DNA from: Tyto alba | Taxonomy: Eukaryota; Chordata; Aves; Strigiformes; Tytonidae | DNA: 64,000 nt | Assembly (NCBI RefSeq): GCF_018691265.1 | Contig: NW_024881313.1 | Location: 14,687,518-14,751,517 of the forward strand | Direction of reading: 5' to 3' | Part shown: positions 25,737 to 37,100 of the stretch, piece by piece | How positions within the stretch are numbered: the stretch's first letter is position 1 | Layout: each line of letters opens with the position of its first letter | Translations under genes and position numbers: made by a program | The notes under the pieces: generated by a model | Told to the model about the DNA's origin: nothing | Database searches by the model: none | The model's input: the letters and a program-made list of their open reading frames with translations, nothing else

Positions 25737-25742
25737 TTTATT
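25737..25742 (-). terminator. PPP1R9A: Candidate PPP1R9A polyadenylation signal
   Basis: AATAAA on the minus strand in the context GCAATAAAACG. Another AATAAA lies 47 bases upstream in transcript sense (plus 25784-25789). These are the last good signals before the PON2 side. Confidence 0.45.
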
Positions 25743-26747
25743 GCATTCGTTGTCTAACAACAATAATACTCATTGGCAAGAAATTTATTTACACTAACAA
25801 ATTAACTTTAAACCACAAGGCTTTGTTGTTTATATTTAAACTGTAAGAAAACAAGGGGCCACCATGATGTTTTGTTTTGATGTCTCCCAATAACTAAATA
25901 TTAACCAAAGTTATTTTGAGGAAAACTCAACAATCTAGAGAAGTTTCTATCAACCAAGCACAAGAGAACAAGCTCAGACATGGCACCACTGTGTCCTTCA
26001 TGCAGATGATCAGACACCAAGATGTACAAACAAAAAGTTCAGGATAACATGCACTTCATATACATTTGACCTCTTTAGAAAAAGAAAAGCAAAAGGAAAA
26101 AATCTGAAGCGCAACCACCTCTTCAACCATATAAAAAGAAACAATGTAAGAAGCCAATTTTTACAGTGAGCACAGTGCATTTTAGTCTTTTAGCTGCCTG
26201 GTCTTCTAGCAATATATCTAACACATGTCAGTGACCAGTGAGTTACCATTGCAACATGACTGGAAAATACAAAAGCAGTTGTTCAGACAGTAAATGTGTA
26301 TGGAAAAGTATAGAGTCAGAAGAGGCTGACTGTGCACTCCCCACTTCCAAATGGGTTGGCTACTCCTCGTATCTGGTACTCTGGGATCCCCCTTTCCTTT
26401 AGATGCTTCTGCACTGGGGCCTGAACCCATTTCCACTGGTGTCAGTGACAAAGCTCCCACCAGAAACCCGTCAGGAAGCTCAGGCTCCTGGGTTACGTGG
26501 GTTGGACCCGATCCCACAAGCTGCAAGCCTGCCTCACCTCTCCTCACTCTGGAAGAAGAAACCTGCCTAACTCAGCAGAGCACGTTTCACAAACCCTACG
26601 GCTTGTTCTTAACACAGCCCGAACTTCCCAAAGAAACGGGCAGCTCCGAGCACCACCGCCAAGCCTTCCAGCATGACACGCATTTCTGAAACCATTACTT
26701 AATGCCAACAGCAAAAGTATCAGTACTGCCAGTAAGTAACAGAAAGC

Positions 26748-26802
26748 TCATTTTATAGCGAAGGACTGGGGGGCTCAGTGTCATTCCTAAGGTGTCACAG
26801 CT
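26748..26802 (+). repeat. Possible MIR/CORE-SINE-like relic
   Basis: CATTTTATAGCGAAGGACTG, then GGCTCAGTGTCATTCCTAAG and GTGTCACAGC follow the order of the ancient 'cattttatagatgaggaaactgaggctcagag...cccaaggtcacacagc' core. Diverged and recognised by eye only. It lies within the presumed neurabin 3' UTR, in antisense. Confidence 0.35.
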
Positions 26803-29800
26803 TTGGAAAATCAGTTTTACAGGCGGAAAAAGTACAGTAAAATCCCTATGGGGGTTAACAAAAGGGACTGTGCAATCTGCAGGTGACCCACACTCCACTA
26901 TGGTGAGAGGGTAAGTCACCTCAGATGTCACTCATAATCCTGCTCAAAAACAAGCTGTTGAAAGTGCTCTAATAAAAAACAAAGTTAGGGTTAAAAATAT
27001 AAAAAAGGGTTTCCTTCCTAGAATACCGACACTCCAATGAATCAATCCCACCAATCTCCCACCCCCAAAAAACAGCCTGAGGATGACATGCAGAAGGGCC
27101 TGCAGAGGACCATTCTATATCCAGTCCTAACAAAGCTTTAAAAAATCTTCTGATCCGCAAAATACTTAAAACCCCACAAGGCAAGAGTGAGCAAAGCTAC
27201 TGGCACAGAGAGGGTGAGCACGCTGGTGAGACCGAGGGGCAGTGCTCCGCTCGTCGGAGCTCGCACAGCTACTGACATGCCAACTGCTACTAGTGCAAGG
27301 TGAATTGGGTATCCACGTATGTAGATATGCATGTACACACACAAAACCATACGTGTTTATTTAAAGAGAGAATCAAGCCACAAATCTCTTTAACATTTCT
27401 AGAAAGACTGATTTCATTATTTTCAATCACCAATTTAACAAAACTAAACCAAAACCAGCTAACTGCTCTGTGCACTCTGCTGAGACACAGAGTCTGTAAC
27501 TCTCTGTTGAAGGCGTACAACTTAATTAAATCTGTGCTGCTTTTTTCAAGTGCCTGGTTTTCCAGTATTTTGGACCATAACATAGGTTTCCTGAGGTTTT
27601 CAAGTGAGGGGAAGCACAAGATGAGGGAAATGCTATTGAAAGGGTCCAGCCCCTTTATCACTTTGTTTGATGATAGTGCAAGGGATGAGGCCACACCTAA
27701 GAAGAGCAAGATCAGGTTTGATTTTTGCCTTGACAGTATTTTCTCTCTGTAAACACACAGCTAAGAAATCAACATGAGACTTAATTCTTGCCAACTTCCC
27801 CTAATTTTCACCTAGGTGTAAAGATGACACAGACACAGATGGCTAGAGGCGTGGAACCACCACACTGCCTGCACAGCAGTTCAAAGATGGCCAGGCAAGT
27901 CAGCATCCTCAAAACTGCTTTAGCTCCACAAATAAATACGCAAAAATAGGCAACAGTTACATTTGCAGGTAAGCCAAAAGAGAAAAGGCTTTCCAGTTAT
28001 TTAGCATGGAATATCTGTTTCTTCTTATTACATCAAAACCCCACATTAGTCTGACTTAGCATTGGTTTACAGAAAGTTTAAGAATGATGGGATATCCGTA
28101 TCTTCTGTTTCATGTATGTCATTACACAATACAAGGGGAAAAAATGCAACAAAACTTCAAAGGTCCTGTAGAACAGTAACAGAAGTTTCAAACCATGCTA
28201 CCTTCATCTGTTATCCAGTGACATTTCTGCACATTCCAACAATGAGCTACCATACTTAATAAAAGGAACCACATAAATCTCTTCTATCACAGAAAGAAGA
28301 GCAAAATTCTTGACATTGCTTGCTTTGCTTAGCTTTCATGTGTTGATCAAAATGCATTTTATGGTTTAATTTTAAATTTAAGCTACCACTTTTTTTAAAG
28401 TTAGGTTTTTGTTGTTTTTAGTCAGAGAATAACAAAATAACATTACCACAAAGCAATAAAAACCCCCTGAATACTTAAAGGACTTAAGTCAAATTAGCTA
28501 TTCTGCAGAATAAGAATCTGATTTACGAAGAGATCAACTCGGCACTGTTCTAAGCAGCAAGAATGAAAACTCAGTGTGTAATGCCAAGCAGTCTGCTCAG
28601 GTTTCTAAGAAAACAACATAAAACAGGGACACCACCTTAGATCACTATATACAACCACTTAAACATTACTACAATGTAAACATATTTTAAAAATAAAATC
28701 ATCATTGAATACATTTATCATCATTGTATTTAAAATATTATATTTCCAGTTTCTTCCAGGTAACTTCTCTTACTCAAACATAAACTGATAACCTCCTAAA
28801 ATAACAGAATTCTAGTTTTATGAGGCTGATAAACATTTGCATAATTTTTCTCCTACAAAGAGCACAGAAAAATTCACTGCAATGTGGAATTCTTGTTAGC
28901 AGGTATATTTTTTTGCCAGTGGTCTATCTCAAGAAAAATATCACAAGCCTTTAGAAATAGCAGGAAGTATCTTTTACAGCAATTTTGGTTTTAGATCTGA
29001 ATAAAATATACATCAGAAACTTGTAGAAATTGGATTTGGAAGGAAAAATACAGCTAATGCTAAGTAGATCTGTTGTGTATTAATTTTGAATGAACTAGGC
29101 TCTCTCAGTTTACAAATCATTTTATACGTCAAAGAAATAATTAGGATCAAAAGAAATTTAACCATAAACATTGCACACCAACTGTTTCAAATCTGGGCTT
29201 CAGAGAGCTTTACAGACACAAATCTGAATGCCATAAAGCACAGAGCAGAAGAGAAACCAAGCCAAAACAAAACATTTTCTTCAAAAGAATTAAATATTTG
29301 CATTTTTTAGTCTGGCAAATTTTTAAGTTCAAGGTTCTAACTTTGCATCAACATGTTAAACGATTTATGGGCTGGCATGACCGGAAGAAGACTGCAACTT
29401 CCAGGATGCATGAAAGAGAAGGGATGTTTCTCAACTATAAATGCTGCTATGTAGTTAGCTTTGACTATAAAACAGTAAGCTAATACCTCTAGCTTCTCAT
29501 TGTGGATATTTGCCTGTTGTCTGTCCATTCTTTTGAAGAAATATCGAATATTTTAATACCGCTTTTAAGAGGCAGTAACACCATGCAGTGCAAGCTATAC
29601 ACTGCTTCTGTCATAGTAAAAACTATGCAGCAGGCTTTGCCAATGGCCCCGTACACCAGGAAAACAGAAATCTCTGACAGATGTAACATGACCACTGCTA
29701 AGCCATCAATACATTCTCTAGCCTATGCCCAAAAATTCAGGTTTTGGTGGGCATATTCTTTAAACACATCAATCAAAACAGTTCATATATGGCAGCTGTG

Positions 29801-30950
29801 GATTTCGTAATCATCACCTCCATGGCAGCATGGATCTTAACAGCAATGTACTGAATTTAATTCTAACCAGAATCCCTCGTCTTCCTCTTCTTAAAGTGCA
29901 CTTCTGTAAAAACTGAAAATCTTCAGCAGACTCAATTTGATAATCATTTCCAATAACAGCTTCATAACAGCACAGCACAAAGCTTATTGGAGAATCAAAC
30001 TGAAGATGTGGTGTTTTTCCTGGAAAAAACAAACCCGAAACAAAAGAAGCCCAGTTTCCTGTTCAAAACATGTGAAAAAGAAAGCAGAGTGTGCTGTAAG
30101 AAAGTTGCCTACACACTGGGAGCACAATGAAATTTATACAGATCTATACGCTGTGCTCTAGTTAGAAATTCATCCTTGCTCATATATGTAAAGGATAAAT
30201 GTTATCCTCAGATTTCTGTGTAAACCCACATAATCATTTAAGGCTTTGCCTCCTTCCTGGATTAACTATTGTACAGTTAACAGAAAGAGTTTCACCTCCT
30301 GTGTTTTACCCAGGGGGGATATTGACTCTCCTGTCTTTATCTCCAGTGTATAAGAAGTCACTGAACAGTTGTGTTTCCAGAGCAGTGTCACTTCAAGGTA
30401 CTGATGCACGATGAAACTTACTCCGGCAGACAGAACTGAGTACCCAAACCCCATAAAGAAGCTGAACTTCCAGTTAGAAAATTAAGTCAACTCTTATCAG
30501 ACAGAGCACAATTCCTTTTACCCAGCTGAAGAAATGTTCACCAATCATTTAGACTGGCCATCCTATTCAGAAGAGGTGAAGCAGTAGACCATGCTCCTCG
30601 GCATCATGCTGGTTACTGAAGTGACCAAACACATAGAGCTCAATAGAGAAGAGTAGTTTGGAAGGAAACACTGCCACACAAGTATGAAATCTGTTAGCTG
30701 TCAACAACAACAAAACAAACTGAGGGGCTGGGGTTGTTTCACATGGCAACAGCAACGAGCGTGAACTGGATACGCAGGAAAATAAAACTACACAATATAA
30801 ATTTCCCTAGTCATTCTATGTATAGCCCCATTTCTCTGTACACACTCTTGTGTAATGAATACAAGAAAGCTGAAGGGGCACCAGAGTGGATAGGAGTTTC
30901 TCTTCCCTTGAAGTGCCTCCACTCTCCTAACACAGCAGCACTTCTGCTTA

Positions 30951-31163
30951 TCACTGCTCATTAGTGCCCTCTGTTGCATCTGATGAAGACTTGTCTGTTT
31001 TCTTCGATTTTCTCTGCAGTTGCTCTTGTTCCTTCTTCCGAAGCTTTTCCCTTTGCTTTTCCATTTTCTCTTGAGCTTTGCGAGCTTTCTCCAAGGATGC
31101 TTTCATTTCCTTTAGCTTTTTTTTAACGATTGCTCTGTCCTGGGAAGATGTCATACCAAGAGC
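30951..31163 (-). CDS. PPP1R9A: PPP1R9A last coding exon (end of SAM, basic tail)
   Basis: Begins [20 protein letters not shown], finishing the SAM domain, then a Lys/Glu/Gln-rich helix and the end [11 protein letters not shown] with TGA at 30951-30953. Phase 0 entry after a CCCCACCTCAG acceptor preceded by a run of 18 T (plus-strand A run 31175-31192), an extreme polypyrimidine tract. Confidence 0.95.
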   Translation of the reverse strand, partial: ALGMTSSQDRAIVKKKLKEMKASLEKARKAQEKMEKQREKLRKKEQEQLQRKSKKTDKSSSDATEGTNEQ

Positions 31164-34100
31164 CTGAGGTGGGGAAAAAAAAAAAAAAAAAACAATTTAA
31201 TGTAATGTATTTTTTTTCATATTCTAGTAATAACTCTTCTTAGGTAGAAGACTATAGCAACAAAGCAAGTCTGAGACAGACTCACATGCATTACTAATGT
31301 ATAAGTAATGCAGTTCTGCACTACTTTCCATGCTTTCCACTTCCAGAATATTAAAGAATGCGATCTCACTGCCACCACCAATGTTGATTTCATTGATTAA
31401 ATGAGGAAAATAAAGATTCAACTATTTGCCTGAAGTCATCTAAGTCTACATAGTACAAGACTTCCCAATTCTCACTGCTATGCCTTAGTCAAAAGTTCAA
31501 AACTGTATTTAGTTCTAACATAGTACAACTGGTATCAGCTTATGCCTCCAGTATCCCACTAATCCATTTTTCAGTTGCTACTTCTGATGTATGTCTATTT
31601 ACTATCTTCCCTGAATCATCCCTTCTGCAAAACAGAGCTGGATGAGAAATATGTGCATGCAAATACCACTTATACATGCTGCTGTATGATTTACGCATGC
31701 AAATATGGGTACATCATATACACCCAGAGTTTTCACAAAGCAAATGCCCTCTATTTCTGAAGCTTCTGAATCCATGTGCATATGGGAATTTCTTAAAGTG
31801 TTGCTGTGGCTTTATACTCTGTGTTTATTATTCTAGTCTATCCCCACTCCACGCACAGGGATTCACTGCTTTCTGGACAAACCCTTACTTTCTTTAAGAT
31901 TACTTAATGTGACAACAAATACTACAGTTAGTCTTGAAGTCCAGTCGGTTGATTACCTTGAGCTTACTCCCATCCAGCTGAAGGAGATGCTCCCCGTTAA
32001 TGTTTTGGGCACTGAATTCAGAAACATACTGTTCAAGGTTCAGGCTCATTAACCAGTGGGAAACCTGCTGCACGCTCCAGTCCTGAACAGCACGACTCTG
32101 ATACTGACTGTGCTTAGGAGACTGTCCATCATCAAGGATCTGTGACAAAACCATGCTGCATTATTATTAAAAGGGTAACATGGATGAATAACAACATTTT
32201 TCTGTACAAACCGCCAGCATCAGAACAGAGGCATCTGTACTATCTTTAAACTACAATAGTAACAATTTCACACCAGTATATTACATCTGTATCTAACCAG
32301 TTATCTAAGAATTGGTGCAAGGTATCCAAAAAGTCTTTTATTTATAACTAGAAGAAGAAAAAGGAACTGGCATTCCTTTTAACCCAAACAAGGACTGAAA
32401 TGGCCAGATGGCACAATTCAAAAGCTCCCATTCCCTTGCAAGATTTTTATCCTTCAAATTAGAACATTTCTGAAGGATGCAATGAATTCTGCATTCTACC
32501 TCCTGGGCTCATTTGCAGATCTTTATGATGTGTTTAAACTATAAAACAAGAAATTAAAGGGAAAAAAAAGCCTCAGAAAACCACTCTAAAGTTCCAAGTG
32601 ACAACAACAAACAGCCAGTGAAGCCGATACTATCTATGGAAGACTATGAGATGACACAGAGGAGCGGTAAGGAACACACAGCGATCCCACAGCCCTGGCC
32701 CTGCTCTCATCACGTTGTGCTGTTGCTGCTGCTGTTGCTGCTGTGGAGGAGGAGGAGGAGGAAGAGGAGGAGGAGGAGAGCACAAACACAGCACCTGGAG
32801 GGGCAGGTGGGGTGTCAGCTGCTGGAGCAGCCCTGTGTTCCCGCTCTGCCACTTCATTCCACCCAGGGGTATGCTAGTGGGGCCCGAAACAACAGCTACT
32901 CTGTCCCAGCCATGGTCAGCAAAGCAGCTGCTACAGGCTGCAGCAGCTGTCTGCTGTTAGAGCAGCTTTTACACTGAGTTAGATGATGCTGGGGGCTTCC
33001 TCAGCCTCTGGCTGTCCAGTTCTCAGGGCTGGGGAAAAGACGGGTTCAGCACTGTCTTTTCCTTCTCCTGTTGCCAGCAGGAGCTCAGTGCAGCTGATGC
33101 TTGGCCTGGTGGATTTTCCCTGACACTGACCCTCCTCCCCCTTCCAGCATACTGCAAAAACTGCAATTTCTTATGGCCTTGGAAACTCTTAGCAGAAAGG
33201 AGAGGGGAACTCAAGACAAGGGGAGAGGAGCCAGTGACATCTGTGTGTTCTGCTCGAACAAGGGGGTTTGCTACACAACACCGTAAAACAAGAAACGTGA
33301 ATCTGCAAATGAGACAGTACGTCGCCACGCGATTCACCACAACAGCACACTAGTATCTCACCTCATCATCAATCATATCCAGGCTCTGAGTGAGGGAGCA
33401 ACAAAGAAATGGGAAAGAAAAGCATTATAGAAACAAAATACAGAACATGTAACAGCATGTAAAAGTTCAGGCAAGGGCAGCACCAAGATTTGCAAACAGA
33501 TATGGCTACTCAAAACCAAAGAGATTTCTTTAAAAAAAATTATCTCCAGAAGCAGAGAGGTTATGTTGAAAGCTCAGCACACACATGATTTGGCAGCTAA
33601 ACCTGAGACTGTGTCAATGAAACCCCCTTGGAATTCCTGGTCTTGACACCCTAGAACCGGTGGGAACCTTCCTGATGGCTCCAATCCCAAGAGCAAAAGC
33701 TCCTTAATTGGAGGAGAACAACCTGCAGGAACTGGGTTCCCTCCCCACCCTTTCATTTTCCCCGTCTCCTTCAGATAACCATGCCAGATCTGCCAGAGAA
33801 GCCTGAGCAAAGGGGCGCTTGCAGCAATGTGCTAGGGGAGGCTGAAGGGCAGCACCAGCCGAATCCCCTGCCGGGGCGGCTGCGGAGGTTCCCACGGCAG
33901 CTCCTGCTCAACACGCCGCCTGATTCGCAGGCTGCAGTTTGGCACACAGCAGAGGATGGTGAAAACACATTCATTTTTATAGGCCTGATCAGGCTTGATG
34001 TTTTAGAAGTGATAGAGAGCTGAACAAGCGAAATGAAAGCATTTTCAAGCTTTTACTTCAATACCACTGGGAAGAAGGCATTGGCACAATAGAATACATA

Positions 34101-37100
34101 AGGGGAATGAAACGTGGTAAGATAATGAAATGTATTATCTAGACAGTATTAATACTAAACAAAGTGTCAATGATTACTTTGTTGTTTTCAGGAATTCATA
34201 TGATATACAGACCTGTCTGCACTCTCCTATAATATAAATTTTTGCCCTTTATTGCCCGCAGTAAGTAACAACTAAAGAATGGTTGAGTTTGTAGGCTTGC
34301 ATTTTGGCAAATGGGGTTGCACGGAACAGCTCTCATTCTTTAAACCCATGCAAAACATGCAGGCAGTAATAGAACAAGACTAACTCACTAAAAAAAAAAA
34401 AAAAAAAAGACATGGATACTTCAAACAACTCCTCTCTAGAAGAAAAAACCTGGCTCAAACCTCACATGAAAAATGTGAAGTTCTTATGGAGTGTTTGTAA
34501 AAGAATAAAGGTACAGGTTTCCTGAGCACACAGGACACGCTGTCAGCCACTGTCAAATTGTGTGAATTCACTGACAACTGAGTTACAAAATTAGTATCTT
34601 TAAAAAGTATTTTCAATGTATTATATTCAGCTCAATTATGTCACCAATTTTCAGGGTTAGGAATGCTTTTTCACATTATCATTGTTTGAAAAAACTCTGG
34701 TTTGAAGTAACTGAATTCAAATCCACTGTGTAAAGCAAGCACAAAGAATGTAAAGTGGATTAACACATATACGTGCTAATCAATATACATACATCCAAGT
34801 ACAGTAACACACAATTCCTGCAGGTACAGGTCATTATTATTTTAATGTATCAGGGTAAAAATTAGTCTAGGTGAAGTTGCCTTACATCTCAACTATATTT
34901 ACCAAACCACACTGTATGCTTATTACCTCAAAACTGTCTCAATTATGTCTAGTTTAGTGTATGTAAATGTATCTACGGGTCCACATGTACATATTTAGAA
35001 TGTATGAAAATGTATTGAAATGTGTGAGGATATAGCATCTCTTAGGAAACCAACTGCATTCTACTTTCTTACAGTAATACCATAGGACCTTTATTTCAAG
35101 TCATTATTATATGAACAAGAAAAATCATAATCTAGAAACCGAAATTCATTTTCTTCTCCCATTCTACGGGCTAAAAATATCCCTTTATTATTCAAATTAT
35201 TATCAAGTAACATGGCATGGGAGAAAGAAAACAACTATTTCCCACCTTAAACAACTTCATCAGCATACCTCATCTGATGACAGTGCTAAGGAGTGCGAGA
35301 AACCTGGGGTTTTAGGTTCTGCTCCTAAACCACTCAAATCAGCTGAACTTGTGCTGCTGGGACTGAAATCATCGTTGAATGTGAAATTCTGTGGAGAGAA
35401 AGATGAGTTAGAATGAACAAACGATCTCGTATGTGCATCTAAAAGGAAAATCTGCTTTCTGTCTTCCAGGTTGGCATACTTCAGGAGTGATCTCAATCAT
35501 TTACCAAACCAGTTACAATACACGTGAAGAAGCCTAATTTTTAGTATTGTTAATATTTATAGAATATGCAGTAGTTTTACCACTGTGTACTTCAAGAGGC
35601 AGCTTTGCCAGCATAATGATGCAATGAATAGCAAAGAAGTCTGAAAGCAATTTCCAGACTCCCTCTTAAGATGCTGGCTCTCATCCTGGAGCTAAATTAC
35701 TGCTTCCATGGGTTAATCACTAGCATTTTACTGTCCTCCAGATATTTAGGACAAGCGTAGCACAGGCAGTAGCACAAAGAACAGGACAGAAGATTAATTA
35801 GCAGAGAGAAGTGAAAACTGCTACTGAAAGAGCAAGGAGAATATCCTGTGAATCCATTTCTGAGTCCCAAATAATCTCCTAGAAAAGTGAAAGGATCCTC
35901 CCTCTTTGCCTATACCTTTAGAAAAAAACCTGAAATTGAAAGTAAGAGAGATCTTTGGATTTTGAATGTTATTTACTGAACTAATAATCATAAAACAAAC
36001 CCTGTGTTTTCTTAACAATGCAATGACAGACATCACACCTTACAGCAAGGAATAGCAAAAGCATGCACATATTTTCCAGTAATACAGCAAAATTACCATC
36101 AGAATAAGACAAAAATTAACAAGTATTTTATACTGGAGTGAGAACCATAAAAAACCAAAGTCTATAAAAAATTAAGGACACCATGATATTCCATTTAACT
36201 TAGATACAGAGTTGATGATACAGAGACCTCTAATCTCTAACATCTAATGGATATCAAATTCAATTCACCTTTGACATTCAATTTAAAAAAATGGATCCAA
36301 ACATCAAAACCAAAAAGAATACTAAAAATGTTATCCTTTTAGCCCTTCTAAAGATATTTGACCTATCTTTCCTGAAAACGAGAAGCCTCGCAAAAATATT
36401 AAGTGTTGGTCCTCTTAGTTTTGCTGGAAATCTAACCAAATATCAGTATCACACCGTGCTTTAAAAACCTGAATAGCAGTATGGGAACTGTGAATTTAAG
36501 AGCTTGCAAACTTTACAGAGAACATAAAAATGTGTTTGTGATCAGTTTTCTCACACCTATGTTTAGAATTCCTGTTCTGCTTTTCCAACTCCTTCTAGAG
36601 GAGAAGCTTCCTTAATATGCAAACTTTTAGCCCCCACAGTGTTCTTAGGCCAGGAGTTCAACAGCTCTACCTCCTGTTGTGTGAAGAACATCTTTTTCTT
36701 TTTTAAGTACTCTGATTTTTCTTTCACCTCTATTTTGTGCAAGCGTCAGCCTTACAATGAATGTAAGCCTTTGAAATTTAATTTTCTATTGGAAAACACA
36801 AGATTGTCAAGGCCTGATAATAATTATAACGGCAGAACAAAATGCCCCTCCAACATCAACCTAACTGTAAAAGGGGGTGCTTTTTTCCCCATCTGAAAAT
36901 TATTTTTATATAGTATTTGTTTAAAGGCACAAATAGGATTTACTTGTCTAATCCTCATCCCTCATCTTTCTGTTTCAAAAGAAACTGGGTGACTGATTAG
37001 TTTCTCTTTAAACTTCAGAGATTTCGTCTGGGGTCTTCTCTATCAATCAGATTTTGACTGGTCAGATTTGTGTTGCTCTCCCTACCAGGTAACACAAGCA

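Larger units (their letters stand above)
25715..30950 (-). other. PPP1R9A: Likely long 3' UTR of PPP1R9A
   Basis: AT-rich sequence that follows the neurabin stop codon on the minus strand for about 5.2 kb. It contains no clear transposon and has minus-strand AATAAA signals at its far end (plus TTTATT at 25737-25742 and 25784-25789). Mammalian PPP1R9A also has a 3' UTR of several kilobases, so I read the block as one long UTR; the true end needs transcript data. A minus-strand TGTAAATA (plus 25786-25793) fits the Pumilio motif. Open frames inside, for example 26351-26689 plus and 27290-27752 on both strands, match nothing. Confidence 0.55.

Noticed and set aside
26351..26689. 112-residue plus-strand open frame with a hydrophobic start
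   Set aside because: Antisense to the presumed neurabin 3' UTR, no recognisable domain, no promoter or poly(A) context; the signal-peptide look is likely chance.
27290..27752. Overlapping 139- and 150-residue open frames on opposite strands
   Set aside because: Both lie in the presumed 3' UTR, mirror each other and match nothing.
31900..32154. SAM exon read through into the intron (extra residues after SKLK)
   Set aside because: A proper GT donor follows SKLK and the next exon restores the conserved ALGMTSSQD; readthrough would truncate the SAM fold.
32630..32977. Cys/Gly-, Ser- or Gln-rich open frames around 32.7 kb
   Set aside because: They are translations of the TGC/GGA microsatellite.
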